From assembly GCA_964558415.1 (NCBI GenBank), contig CAZLDI010000021.1, positions 1 to 41,593 of the forward strand: DNA of 41,593 nucleotides. The letters are read 5' to 3'. This DNA is from CAZLDI01 sp964558415 (GTDB taxonomy: Bacteria > Chloroflexota > Dehalococcoidia > SM23-28-2 > RBG-16-64-32). Shown here in pieces: positions 17,784-25,782 of this stretch; positions within the stretch are counted from its first letter, which is position 1, and each line of letters opens with the position of its first letter. A model generated the notes under the pieces. It was not told the DNA's origin. It was given only the letters and a program-made list of their open reading frames with translations, and searched no databases. The position numbers and the translations under genes are program-made.

Positions 17784-18479
17784 CTAGATGTCGGCTGTCG
17801 CTACAGGTACGGTCGTGGGCTGGAGGCTGCCACCGGCAGGCTCCACGGTCACGGCGATGCGGTCGGTCAGGCCGGCGTCGACGGACATTAGGCTGTGGAC
17901 GGAGCCGTCCGAAGTAGGGGTCAGGAGCCCGGCGCTGGTCGGCGCGCCGTCCATGATCGTCCACGCCTGATAGACTTGACCTTCGGGCAACGGCGCCAAG
18001 CCGGACGCTTCCAAGACAGCCAGACCCTGTTGTTCAAGGATGAGCACCTGACCGGAAATATCCGCGCCGGGGGCGCTGACGAGGCGGGCAGAACGTTGCG
18101 AGTCGCCGCTTTGAAGCGAGATGTTCCATACGAGGAGAGCGGCGACTAGCACGGCGAGCGCTCCGGCAAGCGCGTAGGGTCCGGTTGGCCGCGACAGGAG
18201 CCGGCGCAGCCAACCGGACCCTGTCTGCGTTACCGGCGGGGCGAGGGCCCCTTCCTCACGCACAGCTGCCATTAGGCGAGCTTTCAGGTGTGCCGGGGGT
18301 TTCATCTCCAGCGGCGCGTAGTTGAGTGCACGAGCGGCGGCGACGAGATGGCGCATTTCCGGGTGGGCCAGGCAGGATAGGAGGTGCAGCTCGACGTCGG
18401 CCATCTCGGCTGCGGGAAGGGCCCGGAGCGCGTACGCCCCCAGCAACTCTTCGACTTCCGCGCAGGTGATCGTGCTCAT
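17784..18479 (-). CDS. RskA-family anti-sigma factor
   Basis: A 231-residue single-span membrane protein. The N-terminal sigma-binding region begins TCAEVEELLGAYALRALP and has HLLSCLAH (His32, Cys36, His39), where usual zinc anti-sigma domains have HxxxCxxC. One membrane segment lies at about 101-118, followed by the exterior RskA domain with the typical GQVYQAWTIMDGAPTSAGLL and RIAVTVEPAGGS segments. It holds the sigma factor at the membrane until a signal outside triggers its cleavage. It overlaps the sigma gene by 4 bp (18479-18476), so the two are made in balance. Confidence 0.9.
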   Translation of the reverse strand: MSTITCAEVEELLGAYALRALPAAEMADVELHLLSCLAHPEMRHLVAAARALNYAPLEMKPPAHLKARLMAAVREEGALAPPVTQTGSGWLRRLLSRPTGPYALAGALAVLVAALLVWNISLQSGDSQRSARLVSAPGADISGQVLILEQQGLAVLEASGLAPLPEGQVYQAWTIMDGAPTSAGLLTPTSDGSVHSLMSVDAGLTDRIAVTVEPAGGSLQPTTVPVATADI

Positions 18480-19102
18480 CTTGGTCCCAGGGCGACGCGC
18501 AGCTTATCCAGCGCGAGGCGCAGCCGGCTCTTGACTGTGCCAAGCGGTAGGCCCAGCGCTTCCGAGATATCCACGTGCGTCATTCCTTCAAAGTAAGCCA
18601 TCTCAACGGCTCTTCGTTGATCATCGGGAAGGCCGGCGAGGGCCTGCCGGATCTCCTGGGCGCCCATTCGCTGAAAAACGCGGTCGACGACGTCCGGGCC
18701 CTCGACTTCGATCAAGGAGAGGTCGGGCGAGCTTCCGGGCCGAATTCCCTTCCTGGCGCGGATGGCGTCGATCGACTTATTGTGGACCAGAGTTAGGACG
18801 AAGGAACTGAGCCGCCCCCTGCGGATATCGATCCGGTCGGCCTGGCGCCAGACTGTCAAGAATGCCTCCTGAACGGCGTCCTCCGCCGCCGCGCTATCAC
18901 CAAGTATTCGATACGCGAGTCCAAATGCCTGCCGGCTCAGGCGCTCGAACAGGACCTCCATGGCAGAAGGCTCGCGACGCCGAAGCGCGGCGGCAAGCTG
19001 TTCGTCTTCGCTGCCGGTAGTTCGTTGGCGGGCGACGCTCAGATCAGTCTCGCTCCGCGCTGCCTCAGCAAGGCTCGTCTCCTGGTCTGAGTCAACGTTC
19101 AT
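18476..19102 (-). CDS. sigK: ECF sigma factor, SigK-like
   Basis: A 208-residue extracytoplasmic-function sigma factor. Region 2 (about 45-115) contains LAYRILGDSAAAEDAVQEAFLTVW. Region 4 (about 150-205) contains the AGLPDDQRRAVEMAYFEGMTHVDISEALGLPLGTVKSRLRLALDKLR helix-turn-helix. The pairing with an RskA-type anti-sigma factor matches the SigK group. A 35-residue unstructured N-terminal extension is present. It sits between a cupredoxin lipoprotein gene and the anti-sigma gene with 4-bp overlaps on both sides, which suggests an envelope or metal signal controls the downstream DUF4331-TPR-NicO genes. Confidence 0.9.
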   Translation of the reverse strand: MNVDSDQETSLAEAARSETDLSVARQRTTGSEDEQLAAALRRREPSAMEVLFERLSRQAFGLAYRILGDSAAAEDAVQEAFLTVWRQADRIDIRRGRLSSFVLTLVHNKSIDAIRARKGIRPGSSPDLSLIEVEGPDVVDRVFQRMGAQEIRQALAGLPDDQRRAVEMAYFEGMTHVDISEALGLPLGTVKSRLRLALDKLRVALGPR

Positions 19103-19491
19103 TTCACCTTAATAGTGCCTGTCATCTCGTCGGGATGGAAGTCGCAGTGGAAGTCCAGCTCGCCCCTATCGCCGGGCGCCGTGAACACCAATGCTCCGGT
19201 CTGACCGGCCGCGATTGCGAACGGCTCAGACCTCGCGAGTTCGTGCTCGTGCTCGCCAATCACCATGTTGTGGGTAGAAGCGCCGTTGTTGGTGATATTG
19301 AACGTGACGCTCTGCGTCGGTTCAACCTCGAATGCGCTGGGTTCGAAGTCGTTGTCGACGGTCGCTATCGTGAAAGTAACCGGCATAGCATCACCTTTGA
19401 CCGCCCTCTCTTCGCCCCCGCAGGCAGCAAACAGCCCGAGTGCCAGCGCCGCGCCCGCGATCAGCCATACTTGAATGCCTAGTCGCGCCAT
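19099..19491 (-). CDS. Type-1 copper (plastocyanin-like) lipoprotein
   Basis: A 130-residue protein with a signal peptide ending in lipobox LFAACG (Cys24), so it is membrane-anchored on the outside. The cupredoxin fold carries a full type-1 copper set: His74 (STHNM), then Cys116, His119 and Met123 in FHCDFHPDEM. It likely binds copper for electron transfer or sensing. The start is ATG 19491, with AAGGAG upstream; earlier starts would run into the HMG-CoA lyase gene. Its stop overlaps the sigma factor start by 4 bp, which ties a copper protein to this signalling operon. Confidence 0.9.
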   Translation of the reverse strand: MARLGIQVWLIAGAALALGLFAACGGEERAVKGDAMPVTFTIATVDNDFEPSAFEVEPTQSVTFNITNNGASTHNMVIGEHEHELARSEPFAIAAGQTGALVFTAPGDRGELDFHCDFHPDEMTGTIKVK

Positions 19492-19543
19492 GACCGGAGT
19501 TACTCCTTGTCGACGTTCTTGCTTGCCGATATCGAGCCGACCA

Positions 19544-20443
19544 TTAGCGCGCAGCATAGGTGCGCTTCAGGCGGCCGTCCAGCGTATGACCCACGATGTC
19601 TTCGGCCAGAGCAGCGGCGGCGAGCAGGGCGTCCAGATCCACACCCGTCTGAATGCCTGTAGCGTGGAGCATCGCAACCAAATCCTCCGTTGCGACATTG
19701 CCGGACGCGCCGGGAGCGTAGGGGCAGCCGCCCAGACCGCCGACGGAGCCGTCGAACTGCGTGGCACCCGCCTGCAGCGCCGCGACGACGTTGGCCAGCG
19801 CCATCCCACGAGTATCGTGGAAATGCAAGCGCAGTGGGACTGCCGGGAGGGCCAGGTGGAACTCCGACACAAGAGCGTAGACCTGCGCCGGGTTCGCGAT
19901 GCCGATGGTGTCGCCCAAAGCGATTGCGAATGCGCCAAACTTACGAAGCGTCCGTGCGATCTGCAGAACGCTGTCTGACCCGACAGAGCCTTCGTAGGGG
20001 CAGCCGAAGGCGGTGGAGACGTATCCGGTCCAGTTAACGCCGGCTTCCTTCGCCAGAGACGCGACCGCGGGGATGCCGCCAAGAGACTCTTCGATCGTCC
20101 GATTGACGTTGGCGCGGTTGTGGGACTCGCTGGCGGAGACAACGGTGGCGAGCTCGTCAGCGCCAGCCGCGATGGCGTTGCGAGCGCCGGTCTCGTTGGG
20201 GACGAGGGTGACGTAGACCACGCCGGGACGGCGACTAATTCCGGCCATGACTTCGGCGGAGTTGGCCATCTGTGGAATCGCCTTCGGGTGGACGAACGAT
20301 GCGGACTCAATACGCGTGAGGCCGGTAGCAGAGAGAGAATCAATAAGGGCAATCTTCTGGTCCAGCGGAATCGGACGGGATTCGTTCTGGAGACCATCCC
20401 TGGGGCCTACTTCAGTAATGACGGCTCGCTCCGGCCAGTTCAT
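19544..20443 (-). CDS. mvaB: Hydroxymethylglutaryl-CoA lyase
   Basis: A 299-residue TIM-barrel enzyme that cleaves HMG-CoA into acetoacetate and acetyl-CoA, the last step of leucine degradation. Seen directly: EVGPRDGLQNE (11-21, catalytic Arg/Asp), ESASFVHPKAIPQM, the metal His pair in HFHDTRG (207-213) and the signature GGLGGCPYAPGASGNVATED with catalytic Cys240. The length is normal. It is coupled by a 4-bp overlap to the methylcrotonyl-CoA carboxylase alpha gene. Confidence 0.96.
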   Translation of the reverse strand: MNWPERAVITEVGPRDGLQNESRPIPLDQKIALIDSLSATGLTRIESASFVHPKAIPQMANSAEVMAGISRRPGVVYVTLVPNETGARNAIAAGADELATVVSASESHNRANVNRTIEESLGGIPAVASLAKEAGVNWTGYVSTAFGCPYEGSVGSDSVLQIARTLRKFGAFAIALGDTIGIANPAQVYALVSEFHLALPAVPLRLHFHDTRGMALANVVAALQAGATQFDGSVGGLGGCPYAPGASGNVATEDLVAMLHATGIQTGVDLDALLAAAALAEDIVGHTLDGRLKRTYAAR

Positions 20444-22404
20444 GCGGATTCCATCGTCAGCTCGACGAGCACTGAACCTTCGGCGACGCGGCCGCCCTCA
20501 GCGCAGTGTACCTTCTTCACGATACCGTCGTAGGGCGCTTCGATGGCGTGTTCCATTTTCATCGCCTCGATGACGACGAGCACCTGGTGCGTGCGGACCG
20601 TGTCGCCCGGGCGCACGAGCACCTTGAGGACGAGTCCGGGCATTGGAGCCGCCAGGTTGCGCTGAACGCCAGCATCAGCACGGACGGCACGCTGCGCTCC
20701 CGCCAGGAAATCGAAATGATAGGTGCCTTCAGGCGTAGTGACACGCAGGCCAGCGCCGAGGCGGCGGGAGCTGACAGTGATGGTCCGGCCATCGATCTCT
20801 ATGACGAGCTGCTCACGAGAACTAACCGACACGCGGATCGCGTGCTCGCGGTCATCTAGATTGACGATCCACTCGTTGCGGCTGCCTGGCACGCGGCGGC
20901 CTGTCAGGGAGTGGGCGGCACCGGAGTATCGGAGGTCAACGTGCGAGACACCCGCGCGCCAGGCACCAGCCTGAAGCCAGGGATCGCCGCCGGCACCGAC
21001 CCCGAAGACTACGGCCGCAAAACCGCCGATCAGGGCGTCAAGAGGTGGCGATACTGCCAGGTCCCGCGGGTCCCAGCGCGTGTCCAGAAAGTCTGTGGTG
21101 ACGTTGCCGTCGCGGAAGTCGGGCGAGGCGATCACGGCACTGAGAAGGGCGAGGTTGGTATGGACGCCGCCGACGCGATACAGGGAGAGGGCATGCGCCA
21201 TCCGATCGAGGGCTTGCTTCCGGCCGTCACCCCAGGCCAGGACTTTGGCGATCATCGGATCGTAGTATGTGGTGACCTCATCGCCCTCATACACGCCAGA
21301 GTCGTTGCGGATACCGTCACCAGAAGGCAGTTCAAGGTGCGTGATCCTTCCCGGGCTGGGAAGGTAGCCCTTTTGCGGGTCCTCCGCGTACACCCTGCAC
21401 TCCACGGCGTGGCCGGTGAGGGCGACGTCTTCCTGCGAGAAAGGCAGCGCCTCGCCGGAGGCGATAGCGAGCTGGAGCGCGACCAGATCGAGGCCCGTGA
21501 CGAGCTCGGTGACACCGTGCTCAACCTGAAGGCGAGTGTTCATCTCTAGAAAGTAGAATACGCCGTCTTCGGCAAGGAGGAACTCTACGGTCCCGGCGTT
21601 GGTGTAGCCAACGGCACCTGCGACCTGCAAGGCAGCTTCACCGAGCTTCCGACGAAGCGCGTCGTCGACGGCTGGCGAGGGTGACTCTTCTATTATCTTC
21701 TGGTGCCTGCGCTGGACAGAGCAGTCCCGCTCGCCCAGGTGGATGATGTTATCGTGCTGGTCTGCCAGTACCTGTATTTCGACGTGGCGCCCGCTGACGA
21801 CACGTTCCAGGAGCAGGCGGCCGTCCCCGAAGGCCCGCTCGGCCTCGCGGCGCGCGCTATCGAGCGCGTCTTCGAAACGATCCGCGGAGTCGACAAGCCG
21901 CATGCCGCGGCCGCCACCGCCCATCGCTGCCTTGACCATGATCGGGAAGCCCATCTCGTTGGCATGTTTCAACAAATCGGCGGGGAGCTGGCCGTCATCG
22001 TCGTAGCCGGGGATGGTAAGAACGCCGCGCGACGCTACGAGCCGGCGGGCAGCTGACTTGTCACCCATCACGCGCATCACCTGAGCGGGAGGGCCCACGA
22101 AGACCAGGCCGGCCTCGGTGCAGGCATCAGCCAGAGCAGGATTCTCGGAGAGCAGGCCGTAGCCGGGATGAACCGCCTCCGCACCTGTCCTCACAGCTGC
22201 CGCGATGATCGTCTCGACATTCAGATAGCTGTCAGCGGCCGCAGAACGGCCGATGTGCACGCCTTCGTCCGCCTCCAAGACATGAAGCGCGCGCCGATCA
22301 GCTTCCGAATAGACGGCAACGGTCTTGATGCCAAGCTTGCGGCATGTGCGGATGATGCGGACGGCAATCTCTCCGCGATTGGCGATGAGGATGCGTTTGA
22401 ACAT
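20440..22404 (-). CDS. liuD: Methylcrotonyl-CoA carboxylase alpha subunit (biotin carboxylase/BCCP)
   Basis: A 654-residue biotin-dependent subunit. Biotin carboxylase domain (1-450) opens FKRILIANRGEIAVRIIRTCR and contains the ATP-grasp glycine loop KAAMGGGGRGMR and the EMNTRLQVEHGVTE active-site segment. A linker domain follows, then a C-terminal biotinyl domain with AMKM (biotinylated Lys616). It carboxylates biotin using ATP and bicarbonate. Assignment to methylcrotonyl-CoA rather than acetyl/propionyl-CoA rests on the neighbours (liuB-like, liuC-like, HMG-CoA lyase). No strong ribosome site precedes the ATG at 22404; a 70-bp gap separates it from the hydratase gene. Confidence 0.93.
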   Translation of the reverse strand: MFKRILIANRGEIAVRIIRTCRKLGIKTVAVYSEADRRALHVLEADEGVHIGRSAAADSYLNVETIIAAAVRTGAEAVHPGYGLLSENPALADACTEAGLVFVGPPAQVMRVMGDKSAARRLVASRGVLTIPGYDDDGQLPADLLKHANEMGFPIMVKAAMGGGGRGMRLVDSADRFEDALDSARREAERAFGDGRLLLERVVSGRHVEIQVLADQHDNIIHLGERDCSVQRRHQKIIEESPSPAVDDALRRKLGEAALQVAGAVGYTNAGTVEFLLAEDGVFYFLEMNTRLQVEHGVTELVTGLDLVALQLAIASGEALPFSQEDVALTGHAVECRVYAEDPQKGYLPSPGRITHLELPSGDGIRNDSGVYEGDEVTTYYDPMIAKVLAWGDGRKQALDRMAHALSLYRVGGVHTNLALLSAVIASPDFRDGNVTTDFLDTRWDPRDLAVSPPLDALIGGFAAVVFGVGAGGDPWLQAGAWRAGVSHVDLRYSGAAHSLTGRRVPGSRNEWIVNLDDREHAIRVSVSSREQLVIEIDGRTITVSSRRLGAGLRVTTPEGTYHFDFLAGAQRAVRADAGVQRNLAAPMPGLVLKVLVRPGDTVRTHQVLVVIEAMKMEHAIEAPYDGIVKKVHCAEGGRVAEGSVLVELTMESA

Positions 22405-22474
22405 TGGATATCGTAGCGGCGGAATCCCCGCCCTTCGGATTTCGGGGGCTGGCGGGTAGGTCCGTCCTACTATT

Positions 22475-23263
22475 CTATTCGACGGACCAGTCGGGCTTGC
22501 GTTTCTCTAGGAAGGCGGTGACGCCCTCGCGACCTTCGTCGCCCGAGCGCAGCGTTGCAATAAGCGCGGAGGTGTAGGCGTCGACGGCGTCGGACTGGTC
22601 GGCGGCGACACGGGAGACGAGCTCCTTGATGGCCGCCTGGGCGCGCGGGCCGCCCGCAAGGAGGGCCGAAATGGTCTCGTCAACGGCAGCGTCTAACTCT
22701 TCCTCCGCGACGACGCGCTGCACGAGGCCGATCTCCAGAGCGCGGGCGGCGTCGAAACGCTGTCCCGTGAGGAACAGGGGGAGAGCGCGGCCCGGGCCGA
22801 TCTTGCGGATAACGTACTGGGCAATGGTGGCGGGAGCGAGGCCGAGTCGGACCTCAGTGAAGCCGAACGTCGCAGCGTCGGAGGCGATGGCGATGTCTGA
22901 GCAGGCGGCAAGACCGGCACCGCCGCCGTAGGCGTTACCCTGAACACGAGCAACGATCGGAATCGGACACTCTCCGACCGCGCGGAGCATCTCAGCGAGT
23001 CGGACGGCGTCCTCTCGGTTTTCGACCTCCGAAGCGTCCGACATGCGGCGCATCCAGTGGATGTCTGCGCCGGCGCTGAAGGAGCGGCCCTCGCCAGCGA
23101 GGACGACGACACGGATCGCGGGATCGCCGCGCACGGCATCGAAGGCAGAATGCAGCTGGGCGATGAGCGCCTCGTCAAACGCGTTGTGCACCTCGGGCCG
23201 ATTCATGGTGACGCGGGCCACAGGGCCGTCGCGGGAGGTGGTTACCGGCTGGCTCATGCTCAC
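22475..23263 (-). CDS. liuC: Methylglutaconyl-CoA hydratase (crotonase family)
   Basis: A 262-residue crotonase-fold enzyme. Oxyanion motifs are GRSFSAGADIHWM and QGNAYGGGAGLAACSDIAIAS. The RLGLAPATIAQYVIRKIG segment, with Ala-Pro-Ala where many hydratases have a Pro-Glu pair, is typical of bacterial methylglutaconyl-CoA hydratases. It converts 3-methylglutaconyl-CoA to HMG-CoA, joining the carboxylase and lyase steps. Its GTG start overlaps the upstream beta-subunit stop by 4 bp (GTGA, 23263-23260); ATG two codons later is also possible. Confidence 0.88.
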   Translation of the reverse strand: MSMSQPVTTSRDGPVARVTMNRPEVHNAFDEALIAQLHSAFDAVRGDPAIRVVVLAGEGRSFSAGADIHWMRRMSDASEVENREDAVRLAEMLRAVGECPIPIVARVQGNAYGGGAGLAACSDIAIASDAATFGFTEVRLGLAPATIAQYVIRKIGPGRALPLFLTGQRFDAARALEIGLVQRVVAEEELDAAVDETISALLAGGPRAQAAIKELVSRVAADQSDAVDAYTSALIATLRSGDEGREGVTAFLEKRKPDWSVE

Positions 23264-24930
23264 ATACGAAAGATGCCGAAGGTCGTGTCCGGGACCGGCG
23301 CGTTCAAGGCAGCCGCGAGGCCGAGAGCGAGGACAGTACGCGTATCAATCGGGTCTATGATACCGTCGTCCCAGAGACGGGCGGTGCTGTAGTAGGCGCT
23401 GCCCTCGGCCTCGTACTTCTCGAGAGTGGGCTTCATGAACTCCTTCTGTTCGGCCGGGGACATGTCCTGCCCATCGGCCCGCAGGTTGTCCCGCCGGACG
23501 GTGAGCAGCACGTTAGCAGCCTGCTGACCACCCATGACGGACGTCTGAGCGTTGGGCCAGAGCCAGAGAAAGCGCGGGGAGTAGGCACGCCCGCACATGG
23601 CGTAGTTCCCCGCCCCGAAGGAGCCGCCGATGATGATTGTGAACTTCGGAACTTCTGCGGAGGCGACGGCGGTGACCATCTTGGCGCCGTGTTTCGCAAT
23701 GCCCTCGTGCTCGTACTTCTTGCCGACCATGAAACCAGTGATGTTCTGGAGAAACACGAGAGGCATCTTGCGGCGGGCACAGATCTCAATGAAATGGGCC
23801 CCCTTCAAGGCGCTCTCGGAAAAGAGGACGCCGTTGTTGGCGACGATTCCCACCGGATATCCCATGATGCGGGCGAAACCGCACACCAACGTGGCGCCGT
23901 ATGCCGCCTTGAATTCGTGAAAGCGGCTGCCATCCACAATGCGGGCGATCACCTCTCGAACGTCGAATGAACGGCGCGAGTCGACGGGGATTACGCCGTA
24001 CATTTCACCGGGGTCGAGGAGCGGGTCCTCCGGCGGAGTGAGCGCCCAGGGGAGCTGACGGAGGGGCAGACCCAGGCTCTCGACGATGCTGCGGACAGTG
24101 GCGAGCGCATCTTCGTCGCTGGAGGCGAAATGGTCCGCGACGCCGGAGATATGCGTATGGACGTGCGCCCCACCCAGATCCTCAGCGGAGACTTCCTCGC
24201 TGGTAGCGGCTTTCACGAGGGGAGGACCACCGAGGAAGATCGTGCCAGTGCCCTCGACGATCACCGTTTCGTCGCTCATAGCGGGCACGTAGGCGCCGCC
24301 CGCGGTGCAGGAGCCCATTACAGCGGCGATCTGCGGGATGCCCTTCGCAGACATGCGGGCCTGGTTGTAGAAGATGCGTCCGAAGTGCTCGCGATCCGGG
24401 AACACGTCCGCCTGCATCGGTAGGAATGCACCGCCGGAGTCGACAAGGTAGATACAGGGCAAGCGATTTTGCTCGGCTATCTCCTGGGCACGGAGGTGCT
24501 TCTTGACGGTAACGGGGTAGTAGGTCCCGCCCTTAACCGTCGCGTCGTTCGCGACGATGACGACTTCTCGACCGCAGACCCTGCCAATACCCGTTATGAT
24601 GCCGGCCGACGGCGCGTCACCGTCGTACATGTTCCAGGCGGCGAGGGCGCTGAGCTCAAGGAAGGCCGTCCCCGGGTCGACAAGGCGATCGACGCGATCG
24701 CGGGCAGTGAGCTTGCCGCGAGAGCGATGGCGCTGGACGAGTTCCCTGCCACCACCTGCACGAACCTCATCGAGCGCGCGATAGAGTTCAGCGACGCGGG
24801 CGCGCATACGGTCGCGGTTCTTGCCCAACTGTGGATCAGCCGTGTTCACGGCAGAAGACAGAACGGGAACGGATGCGCCCTCAAGGAAGGCGACTGCTGT
24901 AGCACCCTCCCGGCCGTCAAGCACGCCCAT
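23260..24930 (-). CDS. liuB: Methylcrotonyl-CoA carboxylase beta subunit (carboxyltransferase)
   Basis: About 556 residues with the carboxyltransferase layout: HRSRGKLTARDRVDRLVDPG near the N-terminus, SGGAFLPMQADVFPDREHFGRIFYNQARMS, then MGSCTAGGAYVPAMSDE and the C-terminal QNITGFMVGKKYEHEGIAKHGAKM and GGSFGAGNYAMCGRAYSPRF blocks characteristic of the methylcrotonyl/geranyl type. It moves the carboxyl group from biotin to 3-methylcrotonyl-CoA. The start ATG 24930 is eight bases past the ABC gene stop; no ribosome site is clear and a later GTG is not excluded. It leads the leucine-degradation operon. Confidence 0.93.
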   Translation of the reverse strand: MGVLDGREGATAVAFLEGASVPVLSSAVNTADPQLGKNRDRMRARVAELYRALDEVRAGGGRELVQRHRSRGKLTARDRVDRLVDPGTAFLELSALAAWNMYDGDAPSAGIITGIGRVCGREVVIVANDATVKGGTYYPVTVKKHLRAQEIAEQNRLPCIYLVDSGGAFLPMQADVFPDREHFGRIFYNQARMSAKGIPQIAAVMGSCTAGGAYVPAMSDETVIVEGTGTIFLGGPPLVKAATSEEVSAEDLGGAHVHTHISGVADHFASSDEDALATVRSIVESLGLPLRQLPWALTPPEDPLLDPGEMYGVIPVDSRRSFDVREVIARIVDGSRFHEFKAAYGATLVCGFARIMGYPVGIVANNGVLFSESALKGAHFIEICARRKMPLVFLQNITGFMVGKKYEHEGIAKHGAKMVTAVASAEVPKFTIIIGGSFGAGNYAMCGRAYSPRFLWLWPNAQTSVMGGQQAANVLLTVRRDNLRADGQDMSPAEQKEFMKPTLEKYEAEGSAYYSTARLWDDGIIDPIDTRTVLALGLAAALNAPVPDTTFGIFRM

Positions 24931-24937
24931 GCTGAGT

Positions 24938-25780
24938 CTAAGGTACGGTGGGCGCTGTGTAGCGCTCAGGTTCGGCTTCGAAGAGCTTGCAGCAGTTGTC
25001 CGAGCAAAAGTAGTAGGGCGTCTCATGGAACGCCGCGGACGGCGCTCCCTGAACCTCCACGACGCGGCTGCACACAGGATCGCGAGCAGTCACGACATCC
25101 GACCGGAACGTGCCGTCCTCCAGCCAAACGATTCGGCTGGCGATCTCGCGGATGCGGTGATCGTGGCTGACGATGACGACGGCCTTGTCCATCTCGCGGG
25201 CGATCTGCCGGAGCAGGAACATCACCTCGCGCCCTCGCTTCGAGTCCAGGTTGGCGGTGGGCTCGTCGGCGAGGAGCAGATCGGGATTGTTCGCGAGGGC
25301 CCGCGCGATGGCGACGCGTTGCTTCTCGCCACCGCTGAGCTGCTTGGGGAGCGACTTGATGCGGTGGCTGAGCCCCATAATATTGAGGAGCTCCCGGGCG
25401 CGGTTCGTGGCGCCGCTGCCGGAACCCCGGTCCCCGGTCATGACGAGCGTTACGTTCTCCAGTGAGGAGAGAGATTCGAGCAGGTTAAAGCTCTGGAAGA
25501 TGAACCCAACCTTCTCCCTCCGCACGAAGGGCAACTGACGTTCTTTGAGCGCCGTCACGTCTATTCCGGAGACTTCCACGGTTCCGGAGGTGGGGCTAAG
25601 CATGGCGCCGGCTATGGTAAGGAAGGTGGTCTTGCCAGCGCCGGAGGGGCCCATGATGACTATGACTTCTCCGGCGCATGCCTCGAACTCGATGTTGTCA
25701 AGCGCCGTAACGGCGGCGTCCCCCACGCCGAACGTCTTGGAGACGCCATGCATGCCGAGGATGACGCGACCGGCAACCAC
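24938..25780 (-). CDS. ABC transporter ATPase (LolD/MacB type) fused to a C-terminal YHS domain
   Basis: A 280-residue protein. ATPase domain: Walker A GPSGAGKTT (44-52), signature LSGGE (148-152), Walker B LLLADEP (168-174) and H-loop His206, in the LolD/MacB subfamily. Unusually, residues 232-276 form a YHS domain: DPVC (Cys237), YYFCSDNCC (Cys259, Cys263, Cys264), then LFEAEPERY. YHS domains are Cys-rich modules found at the ends of copper ATPases, mercury-resistance proteins and soluble oxygenases, and are thought to bind metal. The start is GTG 25780, two bases after the permease stop. The fusion suggests the pump senses, or acts on, metal; that is inference supported by the adjacent iron genes. 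Confidence 0.9.
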   Translation of the reverse strand: MVAGRVILGMHGVSKTFGVGDAAVTALDNIEFEACAGEVIVIMGPSGAGKTTFLTIAGAMLSPTSGTVEVSGIDVTALKERQLPFVRREKVGFIFQSFNLLESLSSLENVTLVMTGDRGSGSGATNRARELLNIMGLSHRIKSLPKQLSGGEKQRVAIARALANNPDLLLADEPTANLDSKRGREVMFLLRQIAREMDKAVVIVSHDHRIREIASRIVWLEDGTFRSDVVTARDPVCSRVVEVQGAPSAAFHETPYYFCSDNCCKLFEAEPERYTAPTVP

Positions 25781-25782
25781 GG

